Source of the DNA: Rhabdobacter roseus
GTDB lineage: Bacteria; Bacteroidota; Bacteroidia; Cytophagales; Spirosomataceae
Assembly (NCBI RefSeq): GCF_014202275.1
Contig: NZ_JACHGF010000005.1
Location: forward strand, 186,001-250,000
Length of the DNA: 64,000 bases
Direction: 5' to 3'
The translations under genes were made by a program, and so were the position numbers. Under the pieces are notes generated by a model that saw only the letters and a program-made list of their open reading frames with translations, did not search any database and was not told the DNA's origin. Every line of letters begins with the position of its first letter. The stretch's first letter is position 1. Below are positions 1 through 8,540 of the stretch, piece by piece.

Positions 1-2
1 CT

Positions 3-158
<156 letters not shown>

Positions 159-172
159 TAATGCTAAGCGTA

Positions 173-224
173 GGGGAGCCAAAAAAAGACGCGGTAGTTG
201 TACCGCGTCTTTTTTTGGCTCCCC
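173..224. terminator. Bidirectional terminator hairpin after atpG
   Basis: A perfect 24-bp inverted repeat (173-196 and 201-224) with a GTTG loop. The stem contains an A7 tract on the left arm and a T7 tract on the right arm, so inner GC stems (GACGCGGTA/TACCGCGTC) followed by T-runs are present on both strands. Confidence 0.9.
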
Positions 225-392
225 ATTCATATGAATAGAGTTCCAATTCAACTGCTCTTCGAACCGTCCGCGTAGTTTTTCCAAACAAAAGATATGATTT
301 TGCACTTAGTCATCTATATTCAGGGATTCTTTGCTCACCTTATTTCTTTTTTGCATTGTTACTCAGTTATTCAATCCATTCCCAAACCAATC

Positions 393-1127
393 ATGCGTAA
401 TTATTTAATGATCCGGCTTCTTTGTGTCGCGCTGCTCGCGACCGCCCTCCGTACGGCTTCGGCGCAAACCGTTGATGAGGTGATCGATAAGCACATTGCC
501 GCCATGGGCGGAGCCAGCAAGCTTGCTAGTTTGAAAAGTATGAAGATGGAAGCCGCCGCCCAAGTGATGGGAATGGAATTCCCGTCTTCGACCACCGTAG
601 TGCAGGGCCGCGGCCTGCGCAGTGAAACAACCGTGCAGGGCATGACCATCGTGAACGCACTCGATGGCGATAAAGGCTGGATGATCAACCCCATGGCGGG
701 CCAGAATACGGCCGTTGCCCTACCCGAGGAACAAGTAAAGCTCTCAGCAGGGCAATTAGATCTGACTGGCCTTTACAATTACAAGCAAAAAGGTCACACC
801 GCTCAATTGGCGGGGGAAGATAAGGTCAATGGCGCTCCGGTATACGTAGTAAAGGTAAAGCTCAACAACGGTATGGAGACCACTCATTACATTTCCAAGG
901 AAACTAACTACATTCTGAAGACAGCCACGAACGTGCAGGCTGAGGGGCAGAATATGGTTGTGAACACCTCCTTTTCCAATTTCAAGCAAGTGGATGGGCT
1001 TACGCTCCCCTTCACCACCGAAATTGAGTCGGCAGCGATGCCTGGCGGAGCCATGACTATGACTATCAAGTCCGTGCAGGTGAATCCTACCGTCGATGAA
1101 AGCATCTTTGCCATGCCTAAAAACTAG
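393..1127 (+). CDS. Secreted LolA-like outer membrane lipoprotein-sorting family protein
   Basis: A 244-residue protein from ATG 393. An in-frame ATG at 294 would add 33 residues of unlikely leader, so 393 is preferred because it opens a clean signal peptide (MRNYLMIRLLCVALLATALR, cleavage after ASA-Q). The mature part starts TVDEVIDKHIAAMGG and has alternating short beta strands (WMINPMAG, YVVKVKLNNGMETTHYIS, NYILKTAT, LPFTTEIES). This pattern is usual for periplasmic LolA/DUF4292-type beta-sheet proteins of Bacteroidota. Whether it carries lipoproteins or only shares the fold cannot be told. It is a single gene between two terminators. Confidence 0.65.
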   Translation: MRNYLMIRLLCVALLATALRTASAQTVDEVIDKHIAAMGGASKLASLKSMKMEAAAQVMGMEFPSSTTVVQGRGLRSETTVQGMTIVNALDGDKGWMINPMAGQNTAVALPEEQVKLSAGQLDLTGLYNYKQKGHTAQLAGEDKVNGAPVYVVKVKLNNGMETTHYISKETNYILKTATNVQAEGQNMVVNTSFSNFKQVDGLTLPFTTEIESAAMPGGAMTMTIKSVQVNPTVDESIFAMPKN

Positions 1128-1152
1128 GTACCTGGCTAATCTTTTTTTTAAG

Positions 1153-1187
1153 ACAAAAGGCCTTCCTAAGTAGCGGAGGCCTTTGTG
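1153..1187 (+). terminator. Hairpin terminator
   Basis: Inverted repeat ACAAAAGGCCTT...AGGCCTTTGTG about 25 bases after the stop of the LolA-like gene; a T-rich run lies just 5' of it at 1142-1149. Confidence 0.65.
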
Positions 1188-1328
1188 TTAATACAAGCAA
1201 GGCATTCCACATCATCAATAGAAGGAATTCCCCATCCGGCTTAAAGAAGGTACTTTAAAGGTATTGGAATGGTTATTTTGTTCTGAATGAACCAGATAAT
1301 GATTCATTTTACTAAAACTTGATATCTT

Positions 1329-1496
1329 ATGGCACGTCGAAGAGGAGAACCAGCTATACCCGCCACGGGAAAACCCATTATTGAACCCCCGGTGTATCCG
1401 TCCTACCCGACCAATACACCACCTTCATCCCCTCCTACCGTAGTTCCGAACCCGGAAGAGGAAGATGAGCGGGATCAGGATCGTACCAAAAAATAA
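1329..1496 (+). CDS. Small proline-rich charged protein, unknown function
   Basis: A 55-codon frame from ATG 1329 to TAA 1494-1496. It has a basic start (MARRRGEP), a central Pro/Tyr/Thr/Ser stretch (PPVYPSYPTNTPPSSPP) and an acidic then basic end (EEEDERDQDRTKK). There is no signal peptide or membrane segment, so it is probably a disordered cytosolic protein. I do not recognise a family. Support for its being real is positional: it fills the space between two hairpin terminators, ends 25 bases before its own hairpin plus T-run, and keeps a protein-like composition throughout. No strong ribosome binding site is visible, which is normal in this group. Confidence 0.55.
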   Translation: MARRRGEPAIPATGKPIIEPPVYPSYPTNTPPSSPPTVVPNPEEEDERDQDRTKK

Positions 1497-1521
1497 AAAT
1501 TACCTTCTAAGTACCTATGGG

Positions 1522-1558
1522 TCCGATCTTGAACTCAGCGAGATCGGATCTTTTTTTT
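1522..1558 (+). terminator. Rho-independent terminator
   Basis: Stem TCCGATCT (1522-1529) pairs with AGATCGGA (1541-1548), followed by TC and a run of eight T. Confidence 0.85.
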
Positions 1559-1635
1559 AGGAAGCGAAACTTTTCTATGCGGATACATGTATATACATTA
1601 AATGTAAAAACATAAATCTTAAACAAAAATACACT

Positions 1636-2178
1636 ATGGCAACCGCAACCAAAACCGTATGGTCTGTTGATCCCACGCATTCCGAAATCCAGTTCAAGGT
1701 AAAACACTTAGTGATTTCCACAGTTACGGGCTACTTCCGACAATTTGAAGGGACCGTAGAAACCGAAGGCGAAGATTTTGAAACGGCCAAAATCCAGTTT
1801 TCGGCCGACGTGACCAGCGTAGATACCAACATGGAGCAGCGCGACCAGCACCTGCGCTCCGCCGATTTCTTCGATGCCGAAAAGTACCCCAAGCTCAGCT
1901 TTACGTCAACGAACGTTACAAAAACCGGGGAAGATACCTACAAGATTCTGGGCGATTTGACAATCAAGGACGTTACTAAACCCGTGGAGTTGAAAGCCGA
2001 ATACGGCGGCAGCATGGTGGATTTTTATGGTAACCACAAAGCTGGATTTGAATTAACCGGCAAGATAAACCGCAAAGAGTTTGGTCTTAGCTGGCATGCT
2101 GTAACCGAAGCCGGTGGCATAGTCGTAGCAGACGATGTAAAATTGGCCATTAATGTTCAGGTAGCTAAGCCCGCCTAA
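1636..2178 (+). CDS. YceI family lipocalin-like protein
   Basis: A 180-residue protein beginning MATATKTVWSVDPTHSEIQF. The opening W-x-VDPTHSxIxFxVKHL, the middle FSADVTSVDTNMEQRDQHLRS and the LTIKDVTKPVEL segment are the hallmark strands of the YceI beta-barrel, which binds long isoprenoid-type or fatty amphiphiles. There is no signal peptide, so unlike E. coli YceI this one should stay in the cytoplasm, which is common among Bacteroidota YceI proteins. Family length is 170-200 residues, so it is complete. It stands alone, with an AT-rich upstream region and a strong terminator downstream. Confidence 0.92.
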   Translation: MATATKTVWSVDPTHSEIQFKVKHLVISTVTGYFRQFEGTVETEGEDFETAKIQFSADVTSVDTNMEQRDQHLRSADFFDAEKYPKLSFTSTNVTKTGEDTYKILGDLTIKDVTKPVELKAEYGGSMVDFYGNHKAGFELTGKINRKEFGLSWHAVTEAGGIVVADDVKLAINVQVAKPA

Positions 2179-2196
2179 GACTTACGATTGCCTTCT

Positions 2197-2244
2197 TGCC
2201 AAAAATGCGCTCTTCTTTCCAGCAATCAGGGCGCATTTTTGGCA
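2197..2244. terminator. Bidirectional terminator hairpin after the YceI gene
   Basis: Arms TGCCAAAAATGCGC (2197-2210) and GCGCATTTTTGGCA (2231-2244) are perfect complements of 14 bp with an A/T tract in the stem. Confidence 0.85.
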
Positions 2245-2757
2245 TAATTTTTGCGCCTACTTTTATATACATGCAATAACCCTTTTTGTTAATTTGGTCT
2301 AGGCTTAGAAAAAAATAATTAAATAATAAATAGCAATTATTACTTGCATTTATGTTTATACAACAGTATATTTGGTTACTTAAAAAATAGAATCAAAGAA
2401 AATCTTTCTATTGTACAATAATAAGTATTATATTTGTAACCATTATTAGTATTTGCAGATTACTCAGAAGTTCATTTTACTCAACGTTATTTTTATTTCA
2501 TGACAAAAAGCGATCTACTCTTTCATTACTCCCTCGTAGGAAGTGTCTTTTTCACTCCTACGGGGGAGTAATTGCCCGTAGCTACAAAATTGGCACTCTA
2601 TTTGCTACGCCGACTATCGTCTACTTCCATGCCCGTAAGTCCCTTAAGGATACCCTCATACGGTACCGGCTACTTTATAGGATACAATATTTTCTTAAAG
2701 TCACCGTTTATTTATTAAAGTTAATTCCATTTAGGCACCATTAGGTACCTAGCTGCA
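2245..2757. other. AT-rich intergenic region with an inverted repeat and a 23-codon frame
   Basis: About 510 bases without a normal-sized gene, much lower in GC than its surroundings. It holds a long imperfect inverted repeat at 2528-2569 (arms ACTCCCTCGTAGGAAGTG and CACTCCTACGGGGGAGT around TCTTTTT). A 23-codon frame from ATG 2500 to TAA 2569-2571 spans exactly this repeat. No known RNA family was recognised. The kinase gene to the right ends here on the - strand. Confidence 0.5.
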
Positions 2758-3864
2758 TTACAAGCGTGATTTCATTCTTTTGAAAACCATATTAGTATAG
2801 TGTGATGTAGTAAAGAGCCGGGCATTTTGTTCGGCTCTTTCTTTTTGTTCGGCCCAGGGTACCCGCACTTCAAAGTTTGTTTCCGACTCCACGATCTCCA
2901 CTTTCTCCTTGCTGAGGTAGGTATATAACGCCTGCAAATTTTGTAGTCCCTGCTGGTTGGAGGTATCGGGCTGCTGCCGGTGGAGCGTAGAATTACTTAC
3001 GTAAAGAAACCGGTCGTCGGCCCTGATCCTGATCTCCAGGGGGTATTGGGTACTTACGGTGTTGTGCTTGATGGCATTTTCAATCAAAACTTGCAAAGTA
3101 ACGGGAACAATGAGCCGCTCGTAGGCCTTCTCCTCAATCGCCATGCTTACCCGCAAGGCCCCTTCGAAGCGGGTTTCGAGCAGTAAGATGTAGTTCTTGA
3201 CGAATTCCACTTCGGTTTCCAGGGTCACGACGCCTTGCTCCTGGCTTTGCAACACGTATCGGTATACTTTGGAAAGCTGGCGCAAAAAATTCCGGGCTAG
3301 TAGCGGATTTTCCTGAATGAGGCCGTCCAGTGAAGCCAGGCTATTGAACAGAAAATGCGGATTGACCTGGTTTTTCAGGTTATCAAACTGTACCTGCGTT
3401 TTTTCACGCTCCAGGTGAGCGGCGCGTAAGGCGTTTTCTTTCCAACGCTTAAAAAAATGGTTGGCAATGAACCCCACATTCATCAGGGTACTTCCAAAAA
3501 AAGCCGTCAGTGCGATGAATATAAGGTTTAGCTTATTAAATTGAATGGCGTCAGGCGGGACAAAGTATACCAAAAAGAAAGTACCTACGATCAGCATGAA
3601 TACCTTTAAAGTACCCCACCCAATGATGACCTGTAGCGCAATTCGCCTGGTCGTGCTCTTCTCGTAGGGCAAAATTTTATTTAAAGTATAATCGAGCCAG
3701 TAGTAGAAAGTCCAGATCAGATTGAGGATGGCGAACTGGACGAAAAAGTGAAAAATATGTTCCCTGAGTGTGATTTGCGGAATGGCCCAGTAGCGCGCCA
3801 CAAAGCCCCCCAAGGACAACAATAGGAAGCCCGCCTCGACGTACTTATTGAACGGAATTTTCAT
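2758..3864 (-). CDS. LytS-type membrane sensor histidine kinase
   Basis: A 368-residue protein if started at MKIPFNKYVEAG (3864); longer in-frame starts at 3888 and 3924 lie deeper inside the upstream ABC gene. Four hydrophobic segments fill residues 8-135, then a short coiled coil leads into the His_kinase (PF06580) box QVNPHFLFNSLAS with the likely phospho-His at residue 170. The ATP-binding N box is VLIENAIKHN. There is no periplasmic sensor domain, so the membrane part itself must sense. It overlaps the 3' end of the ABC ATPase gene by about 20 bases, so the two are translationally coupled. Kinases of this class normally pair with LytTR regulators, but none is encoded nearby. Confidence 0.88.
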   Translation of the reverse strand: MKIPFNKYVEAGFLLLSLGGFVARYWAIPQITLREHIFHFFVQFAILNLIWTFYYWLDYTLNKILPYEKSTTRRIALQVIIGWGTLKVFMLIVGTFFLVYFVPPDAIQFNKLNLIFIALTAFFGSTLMNVGFIANHFFKRWKENALRAAHLEREKTQVQFDNLKNQVNPHFLFNSLASLDGLIQENPLLARNFLRQLSKVYRYVLQSQEQGVVTLETEVEFVKNYILLLETRFEGALRVSMAIEEKAYERLIVPVTLQVLIENAIKHNTVSTQYPLEIRIRADDRFLYVSNSTLHRQQPDTSNQQGLQNLQALYTYLSKEKVEIVESETNFEVRVPWAEQKERAEQNARLFTTSHYTNMVFKRMKSRL

Positions 3865-4597
3865 GGCCGTGCGAAATAATAGCTCCATCTGACATTTCAA
3901 TGATGCGGTCTCCCCCGGCGGCAAAGTCGGGGTCGTGGGTCACGGTGATGATCGTCTGGCCGTTTTCGCGGGCTATTTCCTTGAAAATATCAAAGACCAT
4001 CTGGCTATTTTTTTTGTCCAGGTTGCCCGTAGGTTCGTCGCCCATCACGATGGTGGGGTCGTTGATCAGGGCCCGGGCAATGGCCACCCGCTGCTGCTGC
4101 CCCCCCGAAAGCTTGGCCGAGGCCTTGAGGGCGTGCTCCTGCATATCAACGAGCTTAAGCTTTTCGTAGGCCCGGTGCTCGACCTCCTTGCGGGGGTACT
4201 TTCCCAGCTTCAGGGCCGGCAGCATGACGTTCTGCAAAACCGAAAACTCGGGCAGCAGAAAATGAAACTGAAACACAAAGCCCAGGTGCTCGTTGCGAAA
4301 AGCCGCCAATGTATCCTGGCTGAGGCCCGTCAGCCGTTGCCCGTTCATCTCGATGGTCCCTTCGTAGTCGGTGTCCATGGTAGATAAAATGTATAACAGC
4401 GTCGATTTTCCACAACCCGACTTGCCCACGATGGACAAAAACTCGCCTCTTTGCACCTCGAACGTAATTTCTTTGAGTACCTGAAAACGCACCGGATCGG
4501 TAAAGTACTTGTTGACGTTCGTGGCGCTAAGCACCACGGGGCTTTTTTTCTCTGGACTCATTTTGGCGCTCATAGCGTTTGTACTTTTAGTGGTCAA
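3845..4597 (-). CDS. ABC transporter ATP-binding protein, LolD/MacB type
   Basis: A 250-residue ATPase with Walker A GKSGCGKST (residues 58-66), Q-loop FVFQFHFLLP, signature LSGGQQQR, Walker B IVMGDEP and H-loop TVTHD. The order and spacing match the LolD/MacB/FtsE group that powers mechanotransmission-type exporters without moving substrate through the membrane. It lies one base after the permease gene and overlaps the kinase gene. The partner permease and adaptor upstream indicate a MacAB-like tripartite efflux pump. A few extra residues (MTTKSTNAMSAKMSPEKK) precede the domain, and later Met codons at positions 9 or 13 are possible starts. Confidence 0.93.
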   Translation of the reverse strand: MTTKSTNAMSAKMSPEKKSPVVLSATNVNKYFTDPVRFQVLKEITFEVQRGEFLSIVGKSGCGKSTLLYILSTMDTDYEGTIEMNGQRLTGLSQDTLAAFRNEHLGFVFQFHFLLPEFSVLQNVMLPALKLGKYPRKEVEHRAYEKLKLVDMQEHALKASAKLSGGQQQRVAIARALINDPTIVMGDEPTGNLDKKNSQMVFDIFKEIARENGQTIITVTHDPDFAAGGDRIIEMSDGAIISHGHENSVQ

Positions 4598-4598
4598 A

Positions 4599-5849
4599 CT
4601 ACCCCCTCAAAACCGCAACGGGGTCAATTTTAGCAGCTTTTTTGGAGGGAAAGTACCCCGCCAGGACCGTGGTAATAACCCCGAAAGCGACTCCCAGCAG
4701 GTAGTAGCCGACGTCAAATTTCACCGGAAAGGTATCGATGGCCAGAAAATCGCCGGAATCGAACGGGGTGACCGACAGCAGGTAGCTTAGCGAGAAGCCA
4801 ATCGTAACGCCCAGGATGGCTCCCAGAAGTCCGATAATCATGGATTGGATCAAGAATACCGCCACGACATCCCGGCCGTTGAAACCCGTTGCTTTCAGGA
4901 TGGCGATGTCCTTCATTTTGTTGATTACGTTCATATTCATGATGTTGTAAATCCCGAAGCCCGCTACCACCAGCAGCGTAAAGGATACCACAAACGTCAT
5001 GACGCCCCGGATTTGCTCCCCCGCCAGAATGGCCTGATTGGCCGCGGCCCAGTCTTCTACCTTGTAGTCGTACTGCCGCGCCAGCTGCTTCCCAAAGTCA
5101 ATGGCCTGCAAGGGGTCTTTCATTTTGATGTGCAGGTCGGTGATGTAGTTGGCGTCCTTCTGGATCAGCTCCTGTACTTTGGGCATATTGACGTAGCCGC
5201 GGGCGTCGTCGACGGTCTGGATGCCGAAGCTAAAAACGCCTACTACCCGCAGCAGGGCCGTTCCGCCCGTAGAGGAGGTGACGTTCACCTTGTCGCCCAC
5301 CTTCAGGTTGAGCTTCCGGGCCAGTAGTCTACCCAGAATCACACCGTTGGCGTTGGCGCGGAGGTCTTCGATGTTTCCGGACTTCATGCGCTGGCTGAGG
5401 CGGTAAAGCTTCTCCTCGCGCAGTACATCCACCCCGGCCAAAGTACCCGGAATGGGCACCGAGCCCACGTTGAAAAAAACCTGGGTACTTACCTGCGGCG
5501 ATACGCCCAGTACCTGCGGCTGCGCCTCGATGTGCCGGGCTATCACCAGGCCATTCTTGATTTTGGCGAGCTCCTGCTTGGGTTTTTGGTGGTGAATGAC
5601 GTTGAAGCCGTCGGGGCGGAGGGTTTCGATTAGGCTGGGGCGGTCGGAGGTCAGCTGCTTGTAGATCCGGACGTGCGGCGAGGCATCCAGGGCGGAGTCT
5701 TCCAGAAACTGGTTGACGCCCTGCATGAAGCTAATCATGACGATGAACATCGCAATACCAAACGTAACGCCCAGCATGGCCACCAGGGTTTGCTTTTTCT
5801 TAGAAAGCAGGTGCGTTTGGGCAATGGTGTAGGCTATTTTCAGATCCAT
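4599..5849 (-). CDS. ABC transporter permease, MacB/FtsX type
   Basis: A 416-residue protein with the MacB topology: one N-terminal membrane helix (LVAMLGVTFGIAMFIVMISFMQGV), a large periplasmic MacB_PCD domain (about residues 45-270), then three C-terminal helices (VSFTLLVVAGFGIYNIMNMNVINKM, FLIQSMIIGLLGAILGVTIGF, YYLLGVAFGVITTVLAGYFPS). The ending PSKKAAKIDPVAVLRG is the conserved FtsX-family tail. Unlike true MacB it has no fused ATPase; that subunit is the next gene. It is the third gene of a five-gene - strand operon. Confidence 0.93.
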   Translation of the reverse strand: MDLKIAYTIAQTHLLSKKKQTLVAMLGVTFGIAMFIVMISFMQGVNQFLEDSALDASPHVRIYKQLTSDRPSLIETLRPDGFNVIHHQKPKQELAKIKNGLVIARHIEAQPQVLGVSPQVSTQVFFNVGSVPIPGTLAGVDVLREEKLYRLSQRMKSGNIEDLRANANGVILGRLLARKLNLKVGDKVNVTSSTGGTALLRVVGVFSFGIQTVDDARGYVNMPKVQELIQKDANYITDLHIKMKDPLQAIDFGKQLARQYDYKVEDWAAANQAILAGEQIRGVMTFVVSFTLLVVAGFGIYNIMNMNVINKMKDIAILKATGFNGRDVVAVFLIQSMIIGLLGAILGVTIGFSLSYLLSVTPFDSGDFLAIDTFPVKFDVGYYLLGVAFGVITTVLAGYFPSKKAAKIDPVAVLRG

Positions 5850-5932
5850 CTTGTCATTCGTATTTTAAGTACTTCAATCGCTAACTACCCGGCGGGGAAA
5901 GTACCCCGCTCAGGTACCTTGCATCGCTTTGC

Positions 5933-7024
5933 TCAGGGCTTGAAAAGCAACGTTTGCTCGGTAAGGCCACCCTTTACCTCCACCAGATCCAGGTTTTCGG
6001 TTCCTTTTACAAACCGTATTTTCTTTTTTTCACCGTCCTGCTCCACCCACACGCTATCGTTGCCAACCACGTACGACTTCGGGATCGTCAGCGCGCGCGG
6101 GTTGTGCGACACCACAATGTTGGCCTCCACGGTGAGGCCGTAGTAGCCGTCAGGTACCTCGTCGGTAAAGTGCGCATCGACGCGGAACGTCTGATCCAGC
6201 TTATTGATCGAAGGATAGAGCTTGGCTACCTGGGCTTTGTACACTTTCTGGTCAAAGGCATCTACCTTGATCAGTATCTCCTGCCCTACTTTTACTTTGG
6301 TAAAATCGCTCTCATCCACGGCCATCTGTACGTAAGCTTCCTTGCCGCTACCCAGCAGCGCCATCGCTTCGGTGCGCCGCACCAGCTCGCCGGGCTTTTT
6401 ATAGATTTCGTACACCTTTCCCGCTTCAAAGCTGCGCATCCGGAAGTTGCGCGCGTCTTCGGCCGTGACACGGTACTGGCTCCGGGCGTTTTGTAGCTCT
6501 ACGTACAGCTGATTGCGCGTGCGTTGCAGGGTTTGCTGCCGGGCGGCCACGTCATTGCGGGTCGTTTGGTAGGCCAGCTCTGCCCGCTCGAACTCGGCGC
6601 GGGAGGTCGCATTCTTTTCGTACAAATCTTTCTGTCGCAGGTAGTTGATGGAGTCGTTGGCCAGGCGCGTGCGGGCGTTTCGTACCTGCACCTCCAGCTC
6701 CGTCAGCGCCGCCGAGTTGGTTGACAAGTTCGCTTCGGACTGCCGGTATACGTTGGTAGCGGCCTGCGAGCGGGCTTCCATCGCGCCGCTTTCCAGCACA
6801 AAAAGCAGCTGATTTTGACCTACGGAATCCCCTTCGTTGACCAGTTGCTGCGTCAGTACCCCGTCGGCCTGGGCAAAAAGCTTGTATTCGTTTTGGGGGT
6901 ACACGTTGCCCGAGGCGTACACGGCCTCGGTGAGTTCCTTGTAGGCAGGGTGAATGCCCTCCTCGCCCGAGCCGCAGGCGACCAACGTAAGGGCTAGCAT
7001 ACTGAATAGGTACTTGGCTTTCAT
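5933..7024 (-). CDS. Periplasmic adaptor (membrane fusion) lipoprotein, MacA/HlyD type
   Basis: A 363-residue protein with a lipoprotein signal (MKAKYLFSMLALTLVACGSG, lipidated Cys at residue 17). Behind it come a biotinyl-lipoyl half (NEYKLFAQADGVLTQQLVNEGDSV), a long alpha-hairpin coiled coil (about residues 75-175, rich in Q, N, A and R), the second lipoyl half (YKKPGELVRRTEAM) and a beta-barrel domain. The coiled-coil tip should dock on the TolC-like protein encoded just upstream, while the barrel contacts the permease encoded downstream. The lipid anchor, in place of a membrane helix, is common in Bacteroidota adaptors. Confidence 0.92.
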   Translation of the reverse strand: MKAKYLFSMLALTLVACGSGEEGIHPAYKELTEAVYASGNVYPQNEYKLFAQADGVLTQQLVNEGDSVGQNQLLFVLESGAMEARSQAATNVYRQSEANLSTNSAALTELEVQVRNARTRLANDSINYLRQKDLYEKNATSRAEFERAELAYQTTRNDVAARQQTLQRTRNQLYVELQNARSQYRVTAEDARNFRMRSFEAGKVYEIYKKPGELVRRTEAMALLGSGKEAYVQMAVDESDFTKVKVGQEILIKVDAFDQKVYKAQVAKLYPSINKLDQTFRVDAHFTDEVPDGYYGLTVEANIVVSHNPRALTIPKSYVVGNDSVWVEQDGEKKKIRFVKGTENLDLVEVKGGLTEQTLLFKP

Positions 7025-7082
7025 GGAATACGCTTTTGAAAATAAACTGAATGGCTAGAAAGACTAAACGGAGGTACTTGGG

Positions 7083-8390
7083 CTACTGCCGGGTACGCAG
7101 CAGCGCCCCGTAGATCATGCCGTCGGCCAGGGTGCGCAGGTACCGGTTTTGGGCCTGTAGGTTTTCGTTAAAAATGTTTAGGTACTGGTCGTAGGTATAC
7201 ACGCCCGCCTGGTACTTGATCAGGGCCAGATCCACGTTTTGGGTAGCCAGTTCCATATTTTCCCGGTTCAGCGTCAGCGACCGGCTGGCCTGGGTAAACG
7301 ACGCCAGCCACTCGTCGTCCTGGGCCTGCTGGCGTTTTTGCTCCGCTTCGAGCTCCGTACGGGCCACGAGGGTACGTACCCTGGCACGTTCCACGCTGCG
7401 CAGCCGTTGGCCCCCGTTGAAGATAGGTACATCCAACCGCACGCCCACCAGCCCAATGGTAAACCAGGGTTCACCAACGTTCAGGAAATTGAACGCATCG
7501 CGCTGCGCTTGCACCGTGTGCCGCCCGTAGAGCGACAGCTGCGGCAGGCGCGTGGCCTGCTCCCGGCGCGTCATGGCCTCGTAGTAGCTTAGCTGGCTGG
7601 TGCGCAGCCTGACCTGGGGGTAGCTGTCGAGGGTACCTAGCCGCTCTTGCGGCGGCCCCAGCTCCGTCCAGCGCTGGGCGGCCTCGGCGGGTACCTCTAC
7701 CTCCTGCCCTACCAGCAGGCTTAGCTGGCGGCGGTTGTTGAGGTAGGCCAGCTGGTTTTGCTCCAGCTGGTCGGCCAGCGACAGGCGGGTACTTCTGATT
7801 CGGTTCAGGTCCAGCTGCTCGATGACCCCGGCGCGGTAGCGCTCGTTGGCCAGAGTGAGCAGGGTATCGGTACTTTGTAGATTTTCTTCCGAAATACGCA
7901 CCGCTTCGCGGCTAAGGGCCGTGAGGTAGTAGGCCCGTATGACCTGCGTGCTAAGCTGCTCCTGCTGGGCTTGGGCCTGGAGGTCGGCGGTTTGGCGGTT
8001 GAGGTCGGCCAGGCGTACCTCGTGGCCCAGTACCGGGTTCCAGAGGGCGTAGTTGGCCTCTACGGCCGCCGAAAGAATGTACGGCAGGCCAAAGCGCAGC
8101 TTTTGGTACTCGCCCGGCGGCCCGCCCAGAAACTCGGCCGGTACCAGCTGCACGGGCAGCGCGTAGTTAAAGTCCAGGGAGCTGTAGGCCCTCAGCGTAG
8201 GCAAGCGCCCGGCCCTGGCTACCTCTACCGCCCCGGCCTGCCACTGCGCCGTTTGGCGGGCCGCGCGCAGGTCAGGGTTGTGCTGCTCGGCCAGCGTAAG
8301 GGCTTCCTCTACGCTACGAAGGGTACTTTGGGCCTGGATTCGATGCCCGAAAAGAAAGACGAAAAGCAAAAAAAAGGAAAGTCGTTTCAT
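7083..8390 (-). CDS. TolC family outer membrane efflux protein
   Basis: A 435-residue protein starting MKRLSFFLLFVFLFGHRIQAQ, a clear signal peptide; an upstream in-frame ATG at 8531 would add 47 residues ahead of the signal and is rejected. The mature sequence has the two-fold OEP pattern: VEEALTLAEQHNPDLRAARQ near the start and repeated long helices ending in the second copy (YQAGVYTYDQYLNIFNENLQAQNRYL). The motif YRAGVIEQLDLNRIRS matches the equivalent site in copy one. It is the first gene of the exporter operon and supplies the outer membrane duct for the adaptor and permease. Confidence 0.93.
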   Translation of the reverse strand: MKRLSFFLLFVFLFGHRIQAQSTLRSVEEALTLAEQHNPDLRAARQTAQWQAGAVEVARAGRLPTLRAYSSLDFNYALPVQLVPAEFLGGPPGEYQKLRFGLPYILSAAVEANYALWNPVLGHEVRLADLNRQTADLQAQAQQEQLSTQVIRAYYLTALSREAVRISEENLQSTDTLLTLANERYRAGVIEQLDLNRIRSTRLSLADQLEQNQLAYLNNRRQLSLLVGQEVEVPAEAAQRWTELGPPQERLGTLDSYPQVRLRTSQLSYYEAMTRREQATRLPQLSLYGRHTVQAQRDAFNFLNVGEPWFTIGLVGVRLDVPIFNGGQRLRSVERARVRTLVARTELEAEQKRQQAQDDEWLASFTQASRSLTLNRENMELATQNVDLALIKYQAGVYTYDQYLNIFNENLQAQNRYLRTLADGMIYGALLRTRQ

Positions 8391-8540
8391 GGTATTGGCA
8401 AAGCTAGGGGCGCGTGATTCCCGGCCCGATTGGCTTCCCAAAAGTCCGGCAAAGTACCCAAACCAGAAAAAGAATAGAGACGAACCGCCAAAAAACCGGG
8501 ATGAAACGGCCGCCGGGAAGTATCGTATCACGCCAGCTAC

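Noticed and set aside
4599-5849. LolC/E-type lipoprotein release system in place of an exporter
   Set aside because: The ATPase and permease would fit either, but the adjacent adaptor and TolC-like genes point to tripartite efflux.
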